Below are positions 15,925 through 23,502 of a DNA stretch of 31,368 bases, in pieces. A program made the translations under genes and the position numbers. Each line of letters opens with the position of its first letter. Position 1 is the first letter of the stretch. The notes below the pieces were generated by a model, which had not been told where the DNA came from, did not search any database, and saw only the letters and a list, made by a program, of their open reading frames with translations. The stretch lies in NCBI GenBank assembly GCA_964550345.1, contig CAZJYZ010000038.1:1-31368 (forward strand), in the 5' to 3' direction. The stretch comes from JAAEUB01 sp964550345. GTDB lineage: Bacteria > Pseudomonadota > Alphaproteobacteria > Rhodobacterales > Rhodobacteraceae.

Positions 15925-16975
15925 TCAGGCGCGCTGCATGTGGATGCGGGGGGGCACCTCCAAAGGGGGGTACTTTTTAGCCGATGACCTGCCTGCAGAC
16001 ACAAGTGCACGTGACAATTTTCTGCTATCGGTCATGGGGTCACCGGACAACCGTCAGATTGACGGGATGGGTGGGGCGGACCCGCTCACGTCAAAAGTGG
16101 CCGTGGTTCGAAAATCTTCACGCCCAGACGTTGATGTGGATTATCTGTTCTTACAGGTCGCGGTTGACCGGCCACTGGTCTCGAACGCACAGAATTGTGG
16201 CAATATCCTTGCCGGAGTAGGCCCTTTCGCAATTGAGCGTGGGCTTGTAACAGCGAAGGACGGGCGCACGGATGTGACCATTTTCATGGAGAACACCGGA
16301 AAGATAGCCACAACCACGGTTGAAACTCCGGGCGGTGAAGTGGCCTATGACGGTTCAGCTGGCATCGACGGGGTGCCGGGTACCGCCAGCCCGGTTAACA
16401 TTTCTTTTCAGGATATCGCGGGTGCCACTTGCGGGGCTCTTCTGCCCAGTGGCACTGCCCGCAACATTATCGACAACACCGAGGTTACGCTAATCGATAA
16501 TGGTATGCCTTGCGTCGTTTTGCGGGCCGGGGACATTGGCATCACCGGCACAGAAACCTGCGAAAAGCTCGAGGCAAATCAAGACCTGTGTGACCGGCTT
16601 GAGGCCATCCGGCTTCTTGCCGGACCACTTATGAACCTAGGGGATGTTACCAATAAAACGGTGCCGAAAATGACCATGATCAGCGAACCCACCAACGGAG
16701 GCGCGATTTCAACCCGGACCTTCATTCCCCATCGCTGCCACAGCTCCATTGGCGTGCTGGGCGCGGTGAGCGTGGCAACCGCCTGCCTGACAGAAGGTTC
16801 GGTCACAGAAAGCATCGCTGATTTGCCTGATGGTAATCCTGCGGCGTTGCGGATTGAGCACCCAACCGGTGAGACAACGATTGTTGCTGATCTTGATGCG
16901 AGTGGGGTGGTCCAGAATGCTGCCATTCTACGAACGGCACGCAAGCTCTTTGACGGGGTGGTGTTTGCCAGATGA
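15917..16975 (+). CDS. galD: 4-oxalomesaconate tautomerase (PrpF-like)
   Basis: A 352-residue protein with the two-domain diaminopimelate-epimerase-like fold of PrpF/GalD. It interconverts the keto and enol forms of 4-oxalomesaconate so that the product of LigI (or of gallate cleavage) fits GalB. RGGTSKG (11-17) and QNCGN (92-96) are the family signatures in the N-terminal half, and RTFIPHRCHSSIGV marks the C-terminal half. SYK-6 uses a homologue, LigU. It overlaps ligK by eight bases and ligI by four (ATGA). Confidence 0.9.
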   Translation: MSDQARCMWMRGGTSKGGYFLADDLPADTSARDNFLLSVMGSPDNRQIDGMGGADPLTSKVAVVRKSSRPDVDVDYLFLQVAVDRPLVSNAQNCGNILAGVGPFAIERGLVTAKDGRTDVTIFMENTGKIATTTVETPGGEVAYDGSAGIDGVPGTASPVNISFQDIAGATCGALLPSGTARNIIDNTEVTLIDNGMPCVVLRAGDIGITGTETCEKLEANQDLCDRLEAIRLLAGPLMNLGDVTNKTVPKMTMISEPTNGGAISTRTFIPHRCHSSIGVLGAVSVATACLTEGSVTESIADLPDGNPAALRIEHPTGETTIVADLDASGVVQNAAILRTARKLFDGVVFAR

Positions 16976-17862
16976 CACAGGACATTCAGACCATGGATGC
17001 GGATTACCGACCCTTCCACCCAAACCCATCAAAACCAACGTTCGTCGTGCCTGCTGGAGCTGTCGATGCCCACTGCCATGTCTTCGGACCTTCCGCGAAA
17101 TTCCCCTATGCGTCAGCACGCAAATACACGCCGTGTGACGCATCAAAAGAACAGCTTTTTTCCCTGCGCGATCATCTAGGATTTTCACGCAATGTGATCG
17201 TTCAGGCCTCATGCCATGGGCAAAACAACGATGCCCTCGTTGATGCACTGGAAAGCGCCGGAAATCTGGCGTGCGGGGTCGCTGTGGTGTCGCCGGACAT
17301 CACGGATGACGAGCTACAGCGGCTTGATCAGGCAGGCGTGCGCGCCGTGCGTTTCAATTTTGTCAAACGGCTGGTCGATGCAACGCCGAAAGAGGTTTTC
17401 ACACGGATTGCAGAACGTATTGCCCGCCTGGGCTGGCATATCGTGGTTTATTTCGAGGCGCCGGATCTGGAAGAACTGATCCCGTTCCTGACCGCGCTGC
17501 CAACCACAATTGTGGTCGATCACATGGGGCGGCCGGATGTCTCGAAAGGCGTGAATCACGCAGACTTTCAGCGGTTTGTGAACCTTCTGGCCGAACAAAA
17601 AAACTTCTGGACCAAGGTCTCCTGCCCCGAAAGGCTGACCCAGACCGCACCCAATTACAGCGATGTTGTGCCCTTTTCACGTTTGCTGGTTGAACGCTTT
17701 CCAGACAGGGTTTTGTGGGGCACTGACTGGCCTCATCCAAACATGAAATCACACATGCCGGATGACGGCGCACTGGTCGATCTGATCCCCCGGATCGCCC
17801 CGCAGAAATCACAACAACAAGCACTATTGGTTGACAACCCAACACAGCTCTACTGGCCATAA
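16972..17862 (+). CDS. ligI: 2-pyrone-4,6-dicarboxylate hydrolase
   Basis: A 296-residue metal-independent member of the amidohydrolase superfamily (COG3618). It hydrolyses the lactone 2-pyrone-4,6-dicarboxylate made by LigC to 4-oxalomesaconate. The key residues known from SYK-6 LigI are in place with a shift of three to four: H34 and H36 in VDAHCHVFGP, H184 in VVDHMGRPD and the catalytic D252 in WGTDWPHPN. The start overlaps the galD stop by four bases; ligA follows after a 14-base gap with its own ribosome-binding site. Presence of LigI shows that the pathway runs through the pyrone and not straight from gallate. Confidence 0.94.
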   Translation: MTQDIQTMDADYRPFHPNPSKPTFVVPAGAVDAHCHVFGPSAKFPYASARKYTPCDASKEQLFSLRDHLGFSRNVIVQASCHGQNNDALVDALESAGNLACGVAVVSPDITDDELQRLDQAGVRAVRFNFVKRLVDATPKEVFTRIAERIARLGWHIVVYFEAPDLEELIPFLTALPTTIVVDHMGRPDVSKGVNHADFQRFVNLLAEQKNFWTKVSCPERLTQTAPNYSDVVPFSRLLVERFPDRVLWGTDWPHPNMKSHMPDDGALVDLIPRIAPQKSQQQALLVDNPTQLYWP

Positions 17863-17876
17863 AGATGGAGAGGAAC

Positions 17877-18236
17877 ATGAACAATAGTCCCACCGATCCC
17901 CATGCCGACATCCCCGGAACAACCCTGTTTGACGGCAAGATGGCTATGAAGGGTTATGCCCTGAATAAGATGTGTTATTCGTTCAATGCAGCCGAGGCAC
18001 GCGAGGAATATCTGGCCGACCCCGAGGCTTATTTTGAAAAATTCGGCCTGAATGACGAACAAAAACAAGCCTGCCGCAACAAGAACGTTCTTGAGATGAT
18101 CGCGGCAGGCGGCAACGTTTATTACCTCGCCAAGTTCGCCGGGATCTACAAGCTCAACATGCAGGACATTGGCGCACAACAGACCGGCATGAGCGTGGAC
18201 GAGTTCAAGGAAAAGCTTAGAAAGGCGGGTGACTGA
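17877..18236 (+). CDS. ligA: Protocatechuate 4,5-dioxygenase, alpha subunit
   Basis: A 119-residue all-helical small subunit of the extradiol (type II) ring-cleaving dioxygenase; it caps the active site of LigB in the heterotetramer. Family text includes KGYALNKMCYSFN, EFKEKLRKAG and AGGNVYYLAKF. I chose the ATG at 17877 because GGAGAGGA directly precedes it; the ATG at 17865 has no ribosome-binding site and would add four residues. The gene ends one base before the chosen start of ligB, so equal production of the two subunits is expected. Confidence 0.93.
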   Translation: MNNSPTDPHADIPGTTLFDGKMAMKGYALNKMCYSFNAAEAREEYLADPEAYFEKFGLNDEQKQACRNKNVLEMIAAGGNVYYLAKFAGIYKLNMQDIGAQQTGMSVDEFKEKLRKAGD

Positions 18237-18237
18237 G

Positions 18238-19080
18238 ATGGCTACGATTATTGGCGGACTGACCACGTCACACATTCCTGCAGTCGGTAATGCAATTGCC
18301 AACGAGGCCTTTGACGACCCCTATTGGAAACCGTTCTTTGAGGGTTATCCCCCCACGCGCGAATGGTTGAGCAAGCACAAGCCGGACGTGGCCATCGTGA
18401 TATATAACGACCATGGGCTGGGTTTCTTCCTGGACAAAATGCCGACCTTTGCCGTCGGTGCTGCGCATGAATACCACAATCAGGACGAAGGATGGGGCAT
18501 ACCGACCTTACCGCCCTTCCCCGGTGATCCCGAACTGTCCTGGCATATTATCGAAGAAATGGTGCGCGATGAGTTTGACATAACCTCGTGTCAGGAACTG
18601 GCAGTTGATCACGGGTTTACTGTGCCGATGCAGCTTTTCTGGCCCGGTCTTGGCCCCGATATGCCCCCGGCAGTTCCGATCAGCGCCAACACGGTGCAAC
18701 ACCCTATCCCGACCATGAAACGTTGCCTGGATTTCGGCAAGTCGCTGGGCAAGGCGATACGGTCATATCCCAAGGACATTAAGGTTGTGGTGCTTGGCAC
18801 CGGTGGGCTTTCACATCAGTTGGACGGAGAGCGTGCGGGCTTCATCAACAAGGAATTTGACCAGATGTGCATGGAAAAAATCGTTTCCGACCCCGAAGCG
18901 CTAACAAAAATCTCCCGGCACGAGTTGATCCGGCAGGCTGGCTCTCAGGGGTCCGAGTTCATCATGTGGATGATGATGCGCGGGGCATTGGGCGACAAGG
19001 TGAAGGCGCTGCATCAAAACTATCATATTCCCATTTCCAATACAGGTGCCGGCACCATGATTTTGGAATGTGTCGACTAA
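18238..19080 (+). CDS. ligB: Protocatechuate 4,5-dioxygenase, beta (catalytic) subunit
   Basis: A 280-residue Fe(II)-dependent extradiol dioxygenase of the LigB family, which opens protocatechuate between C4 and C5 to 4-carboxy-2-hydroxymuconate-6-semialdehyde. Iron ligands H12 (TTSHIPAVG), H59 (YNDHGLG) and E240 (GSEFIMW) and catalytic H193 (GGLSHQLDG) match the SYK-6 enzyme (H12, H61, E242, H195). The start at ATG 18238 gives H12 exactly; a GTG at 18229 inside ligA is also open but adds three residues. It lies one base after the ligA stop and 15 bases before pobA. Confidence 0.95.
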   Translation: MATIIGGLTTSHIPAVGNAIANEAFDDPYWKPFFEGYPPTREWLSKHKPDVAIVIYNDHGLGFFLDKMPTFAVGAAHEYHNQDEGWGIPTLPPFPGDPELSWHIIEEMVRDEFDITSCQELAVDHGFTVPMQLFWPGLGPDMPPAVPISANTVQHPIPTMKRCLDFGKSLGKAIRSYPKDIKVVVLGTGGLSHQLDGERAGFINKEFDQMCMEKIVSDPEALTKISRHELIRQAGSQGSEFIMWMMMRGALGDKVKALHQNYHIPISNTGAGTMILECVD

Positions 19081-19095
19081 AACTGCGAGGGCATA

Positions 19096-20268
19096 ATGAA
19101 AACTCAAGTAGGCATAATCGGCGGCGGGCCGTCCGGGCTTTTACTTTCACAGCTTTTACACCTGCGCGGCATCGACAATGTCGTGCTGGAAAAACACAGC
19201 CGGGAATATGTGCTTGGACGCATCCGTGCAGGCGTGTTGGAGCATGGCTTTGCCGACCTGATGCGCGAGGCCGAATGCGGCGCGCGTATGGACGCCGAGG
19301 GCGAGATCCACGACGGGTTCTATATCGCCCATGACGGCATTCGCGACCGCGTTGACCTCAAGGGTCTTACCGGTGGGAACTCGGTTATTGTCTATGGTCA
19401 GACAGAGCTGACCCGCGACCTTTATGACGCCCGTGAAAAGACCGGTGGCAAGGTGTTTCACAATGTTGAGGACGTTCAGCCGCATGACATGACCAGTGAT
19501 GCGCCCTATCTGACCTACCGCCTGGATGGCGAAGACCACCGCATCGACTGTGACTACATCATTGGCGCCGACGGTTTTCATGGGGTTAGCCGCAAGTCCA
19601 TCCCCGCAGACAAAATCCATGAGTTTGAACGGGTCTATCCCTTTGGCTGGCTTGGTGTTCTGTCTGAAACCAAACCGGTTTCACCTGAACTGATCTATGC
19701 CAAACATGAACGCGGATTTGCCCTGTGCTCACTTCGCTCCCAAACCCTGAGCCGTTACTACATCCAGGTCCCCCTGACCGATCGTGATGAGGACTGGTCG
19801 GATGACGCCTTTTGGGCCGAATTAAAACATCGCCTGCCCGAAGACGTTGCCGCCAATCTGATTACCGGACCATCAATTGAAAAAAGCATCGCCCCCCTGC
19901 GCAGTTTCGTGGCCGAGCCAATGCGCTACGGAAACATGTTCCTTGCAGGCGACGCCGCCCATATCGTGCCGCCCACCGGCGCACGCGGCCTGAACTCGGC
20001 GGCTTCGGACATTTACTATCTCTATCATGCGCTGGTGAATCACTATGAGAAGGGCGATGACACCGGTATCGACACCTATTCGCAGAAAGCCCTTGCGCGA
20101 GTCTGGAAAGGGCAGAGGTTCTCGTGGTGGATGACGACCTTGCTACACCATTTCCCGGAAAACTCGCCCTTTGACAGCAAGCTGCAAACGACAGATCTGG
20201 AATATCTGTTCTCGTCCGAAAAGGCGCTGGCGTCCTTGGCAGAAAACTATGTGGGGCTACCGTTCTGA
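19096..20268 (+). CDS. pobA: 4-hydroxybenzoate 3-monooxygenase
   Basis: A 390-residue group A flavoprotein hydroxylase which converts 4-hydroxybenzoate to protocatechuate with NADPH and oxygen. The FAD motif GGGPSG is at 9-14 and the second FAD segment FLAGDAAHIVPPTG contains D286. The substrate-site residues of the Pseudomonas fluorescens enzyme, Y201, S212, R214, P293 and Y385, are all present at the same numbers. A GAGGG ribosome-binding site precedes the start. It is the last gene of the plus-strand protocatechuate unit, so hydroxybenzoate entry and ring cleavage are made together; no separate PobR gene is seen. It ends five bases from the convergent TetR gene. Confidence 0.96.
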   Translation: MKTQVGIIGGGPSGLLLSQLLHLRGIDNVVLEKHSREYVLGRIRAGVLEHGFADLMREAECGARMDAEGEIHDGFYIAHDGIRDRVDLKGLTGGNSVIVYGQTELTRDLYDAREKTGGKVFHNVEDVQPHDMTSDAPYLTYRLDGEDHRIDCDYIIGADGFHGVSRKSIPADKIHEFERVYPFGWLGVLSETKPVSPELIYAKHERGFALCSLRSQTLSRYYIQVPLTDRDEDWSDDAFWAELKHRLPEDVAANLITGPSIEKSIAPLRSFVAEPMRYGNMFLAGDAAHIVPPTGARGLNSAASDIYYLYHALVNHYEKGDDTGIDTYSQKALARVWKGQRFSWWMTTLLHHFPENSPFDSKLQTTDLEYLFSSEKALASLAENYVGLPF

Positions 20269-20273
20269 GCCCT

Positions 20274-20870
20274 TCAGACGCCTGAAATGCCTTTGAGGGT
20301 CAGGTTTGTCACCAATTCTGCATATTCGGTGCGGTCTTGCGGCCCGGCATTGGGGTTCCACATGTAAAACCAGTTCAGCATGCCAAAGATCGACATGGTG
20401 GTTGCGCGCAATTTGCCGGTGTCGCCTGTGAAAGTTTCTGGCGATATCGCCAGAACGATATCGGAAAACAGGCGTATAAGTTCTCGTTGGTATTCACGCA
20501 ACACCACCTGTTGTTCCTGCGGCATGATGCCAAATCTGCGGGTCTGGATGCGGTGTTCGTGGTCAGAACCCTCATAGGCCATCAGGGTTTCCAAAATGAC
20601 CGCATGCAGCCTTTCTTCGGCGGAAAGCCCGGTGAGATCAACGCCACATATCCGGTCGCGCAGCGCCTTCAGATAGGTATCAAGAATGTCAAACAACAGC
20701 GCGTCTTTGCCCGAGTAATAATGGTAAATATTCGCCTTCGAGATACCGCAAGCTGTGGCAAGCTGGCTCATCGAAGCGCGGTCAAACCCTTCGGTGGCAA
20801 AGACCTGCGCTGCCGTCTTCAGTATCTGGCTGCGCTTTTGGTCATGATCTTTTGCTATAGTACGGGCCAA
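20274..20870 (-). CDS. paaR: TetR-family regulator of the phenylacetate genes
   Basis: A 198-residue TetR protein with an N-terminal HTH (about 14-60; recognition part CGISKANIYHYY) and a C-terminal ligand domain. TetR regulators in paa clusters (PaaR) typically repress the genes and release DNA on binding phenylacetyl-CoA; here the role rests on position. The start is a TTG, placed by the AAGGAG that also encodes the last codons of paaK; the two genes are three bases apart. Being last in paaG-paaI-paaK-paaR, it should control its own synthesis through the operator at 23447-23460. Confidence 0.85.
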   Translation of the reverse strand: MARTIAKDHDQKRSQILKTAAQVFATEGFDRASMSQLATACGISKANIYHYYSGKDALLFDILDTYLKALRDRICGVDLTGLSAEERLHAVILETLMAYEGSDHEHRIQTRRFGIMPQEQQVVLREYQRELIRLFSDIVLAISPETFTGDTGKLRATTMSIFGMLNWFYMWNPNAGPQDRTEYAELVTNLTLKGISGV

Positions 20871-20873
20871 TGC

Positions 20874-22184
20874 TCACTCCTTCGGGCGGTTATCGACAAC
20901 ACGTTTAGCCTTGCCTTGCGAGCGTTCAACACCGCCGGGATCAGCAACATGAACCTCGGTTGAAACGCCAACAGCATCCTTGATCCGCTTTGTCAGCATC
21001 CGAGCCGCAGCGGTCTTGCTAAGCTCATCAGCAGCATCCGGCATTGCCTCAACATGCACACGCAACCCATCCATGCGCCCGGCGCGAAACCGTTCAATTT
21101 GAAAATGCGGCGCCAGCCCGCCTGTGGCCAGAACCTGCTCTTCGATCTGGGTGGGGAAGAGGTTGACCCCACGCAGAATTATCATGTCATCCGAGCGCCC
21201 GGTGATCTTTTCCATCCGTCGCATGGAGCGCGCAGTGCCGGGCAAAAGCCGGGTCAGGTCACGGGTGCGATAGCGGATCATCGGCATGCCTTCCTTGGTC
21301 AGCGTGGTAAACACCAGCTCGCCCATTTCGCCGTCCTCAACCACCTCGCCGGTCTCGGGGTTGATAATCTCGGGGTAGAAATGATCCTCCCAAATATGTA
21401 GACCGTCTTTGGTCTCAACACATTCATTGGCCACGCCCGGCCCCATGATTTCGCTCAGCCCGTAAATATCCACCGCATGCATATCAAAGGCGTCTTCAAC
21501 TTCTTTGCGCATGGCATTTGTCCATGGCTCAGCGCCGAATATGCCGACCTGCAGAGAAGACTTTGCCGGGTCCAGCCCCTGACGGTGAAACTCCTCAAGG
21601 ATATTCAGCATGTAGGAAGGTGTCACCATGATCGTGTGTGGTTTAAAGTCCTCGATCAGGGTGACCTGACGCGCTGTCATGCCACCGGAAACCGGAATGA
21701 CCGTCGCCCCTAGCCGCTCAATGCCGTAATGCGCGCCCAAACCGCCGGTAAACAAACCGTAGCCATATGAATTGTGCACAATGTCGCCAGGGCGCGTACC
21801 GGATGCACGCAAAGATCGCGCCACCATGTCAGCGAAGACGTCTATATCGCCCTTGGTATAACCTACAACCGTAGCTTTGCCCGTTGTTCCTGATGACGCG
21901 TGCACACGCATGATTTGCTCGCGTGGGACCGCAAACATGCCAAAGGGATAATTATCGCGAAGGTCATCCTTGTAGGTGAAAGGAAATTTCGCCAGATCGG
22001 ATAGTGTTTTCAGATCATCCGGGTGCACGCCGGCATCGTCAAACCTTTGCCTGTACATTGGCGTGTTTTCATAGGCGTGTCTGAGAGACCATTTCATGCG
22101 CTCAAGCTGCAGGCTTTCGATTTCATCGCGCGACGCAATTTCTATCGGCTCCAGATCGGATTTCTTGGGTGTCAGGTCTTTCAT
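20874..22184 (-). CDS. paaK: Phenylacetate-CoA ligase
   Basis: A 436-residue ATP-dependent ligase, the usual PaaK length, which makes phenylacetyl-CoA, the true substrate and inducer of the pathway. The AMP-binding loop is SSGTTGK (97-103), YGLSEIMGPG follows the acceptor region, and the C-terminal lid begins at GRSDDMIILRG. The start overlaps the paaI stop as ATGA and carries a strong AGGAGG just upstream inside paaI. It lies in the minus-strand unit with paaG, paaI and the TetR gene. Confidence 0.95.
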   Translation of the reverse strand: MKDLTPKKSDLEPIEIASRDEIESLQLERMKWSLRHAYENTPMYRQRFDDAGVHPDDLKTLSDLAKFPFTYKDDLRDNYPFGMFAVPREQIMRVHASSGTTGKATVVGYTKGDIDVFADMVARSLRASGTRPGDIVHNSYGYGLFTGGLGAHYGIERLGATVIPVSGGMTARQVTLIEDFKPHTIMVTPSYMLNILEEFHRQGLDPAKSSLQVGIFGAEPWTNAMRKEVEDAFDMHAVDIYGLSEIMGPGVANECVETKDGLHIWEDHFYPEIINPETGEVVEDGEMGELVFTTLTKEGMPMIRYRTRDLTRLLPGTARSMRRMEKITGRSDDMIILRGVNLFPTQIEEQVLATGGLAPHFQIERFRAGRMDGLRVHVEAMPDAADELSKTAAARMLTKRIKDAVGVSTEVHVADPGGVERSQGKAKRVVDNRPKE

Positions 22185-22615
22185 GTTTCCTCCTGAAATA
22201 ATGCCCCTTTGATCGCCCGCGAAAATCCGCGAAACTCTGCAATGCTTTCATTGTTTTGGTTAGTGACGTGGACGTCATAAATGCCATTGCGACCGACCAG
22301 AGAAACCTCTCGCGCAACCGCTGACAGACGATCGTTCAAACGGGCCGGGGCGACATAGGATATCTGGCAATGTTGAACGAGAGAGCTTTGATTACGGCTA
22401 TTGCAGGCGAAAGCGAAAGTTGTGTCAGCCAGCATGAATATTACCCCACCGTGGCAAATTCCGTGGCCGTTCACATGTTGTGAGGTCACATTCAGATCAA
22501 AAGTAGCCCGCCCTTCGTCAATTTCGGTCATTTCCATACCCGTGGAGCGCGAAGCGGCATCCCCGGTCCACATGATATCAGCGCAACGCTTGGCAATTTC
22601 CTGAGGCGCCAGCAT
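22181..22615 (-). CDS. paaI: Phenylacetate-pathway acyl-CoA thioesterase (hotdog fold)
   Basis: A 144-residue hotdog thioesterase that removes CoA from dead-end ring-hydroxylated or epoxidised phenylacetyl-CoA derivatives to free trapped CoA. The signature HGG (55-57) and catalytic-type D64 in FMLADTTF are present. I use the ATG at 22615, which shares its A with the paaG stop (TGATG); a TTG three bases earlier is also open. Its position between paaG and paaK is common in paa clusters. Confidence 0.93.
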   Translation of the reverse strand: MLAPQEIAKRCADIMWTGDAASRSTGMEMTEIDEGRATFDLNVTSQHVNGHGICHGGVIFMLADTTFAFACNSRNQSSLVQHCQISYVAPARLNDRLSAVAREVSLVGRNGIYDVHVTNQNNESIAEFRGFSRAIKGALFQEET

Positions 22616-23406
22616 CAAACGGAACGTCCTGTAAATTTGGCGGGTCTTTTTTCAAGAAAGGCGCTGACCCCTTCTGCATAGTCAGGCGTTTCACCACAAA
22701 TTTTTTGGTTTTGTGCTTCAAGATCCAATTGCTCGTCCAGACCGTTTAAACTCGCAGCCTGAATGGCTGCTTTGGTTAGCCCAAGACCAATACTTGGGCC
22801 ATTTGCCAGATTTTGCGCCAGTTCACGCGCCTCCTCCAGCAATGCTTCATCCGCAACCGCACGCCAGATCAATCCCCAACTTTCGGCCTGCTCAGCGCTC
22901 AGGGGTTGCGCGGTCATCGCCAGCCCTTTGGCGCGCGCTTCCCCAAGAAGACGGGTCAAAGCCCAACTTCCGCCCGCATCGGGCACAAGTCCGACTTTGG
23001 AAAACGACTGGATGAATTTGGCACCTTTCGCAGCCAAAACTAAATCACAGGCCAGCGCGATGTTGGCGCCCGCCCCTGCGGCAACTCCGTTCACAGCACA
23101 GATCACCGGAAATTCGAGCGACCGGATGAGCCGGATCAGCGGGTTGTAAAATTTTGTCAGGGTCAGACTCAGATCAGGTGGCGAAGTCATCTTTGACGGA
23201 TCTCGGTCGCCCAAATCCTGTCCGGCGCAAAAGCCCCGGCCAGCCCCAGTCAGCAGTATCGCACGGGCGCCATTGTCGCGGGACTGCTCTAAAGCTGCCC
23301 GCAAAGCCAGGTGCATTTCATCATTGAAAGAGTTCAGCCTTTCCGGCCGGTTCAGGGTGATCTCAACCCAACCTTCATGCTCTTTGAGTAGTATTGTATC
23401 CGTCAT
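22615..23406 (-). CDS. paaG: 1,2-epoxyphenylacetyl-CoA isomerase
   Basis: A 263-residue crotonase-fold isomerase (E. coli PaaG has 262) which turns the ring 1,2-epoxide of phenylacetyl-CoA into the seven-membered oxepin-CoA. The oxyanion-hole segments are GRGFCAGQDL (61-65) and AVNGVAAGAGAN, and D143 in GLVPDAGGSW is the catalytic acid position. It is first of the minus-strand unit, reading away from paaZ; both start from the operator-bearing region 23407-23502. A PaaF-like hydratase is a possible alternative, but AGQDL plus the PDAGG block favours PaaG. Confidence 0.9.
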   Translation of the reverse strand: MTDTILLKEHEGWVEITLNRPERLNSFNDEMHLALRAALEQSRDNGARAILLTGAGRGFCAGQDLGDRDPSKMTSPPDLSLTLTKFYNPLIRLIRSLEFPVICAVNGVAAGAGANIALACDLVLAAKGAKFIQSFSKVGLVPDAGGSWALTRLLGEARAKGLAMTAQPLSAEQAESWGLIWRAVADEALLEEARELAQNLANGPSIGLGLTKAAIQAASLNGLDEQLDLEAQNQKICGETPDYAEGVSAFLEKRPAKFTGRSV

Positions 23407-23502
23407 TTTCCGCCTCTGGGAAGTATGTCAGAAAACATTTGCATAAACCGAACGGTTGGTCAATAATATTCACAATACAACTTCACCTGGCAGGATTTCC
23501 AC
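23407..23502. promoter_or_regulatory. paaG/paaZ divergent promoter with TetR-type operator
   Basis: The 96-base gap serves both units. On the plus strand TTGCAT (23439-23444) and AATAAT (23462-23467) stand 17 bases apart and make a reasonable paaZ promoter. The imperfect palindrome ACCGAACGGTTGGT (23447-23460) fills the spacer and ends one base before the -10, so a bound repressor would block RNA polymerase. It matches 12 of 14 bases of ACCAAACGGTCGGT at 25629-25642 in front of paaJ. Confidence 0.65.

Noticed and set aside
22763..23149. Plus-strand frames opposite paaG
   Set aside because: Antisense shadows of paaG with arginine/proline/serine-rich text and no ribosome-binding site.
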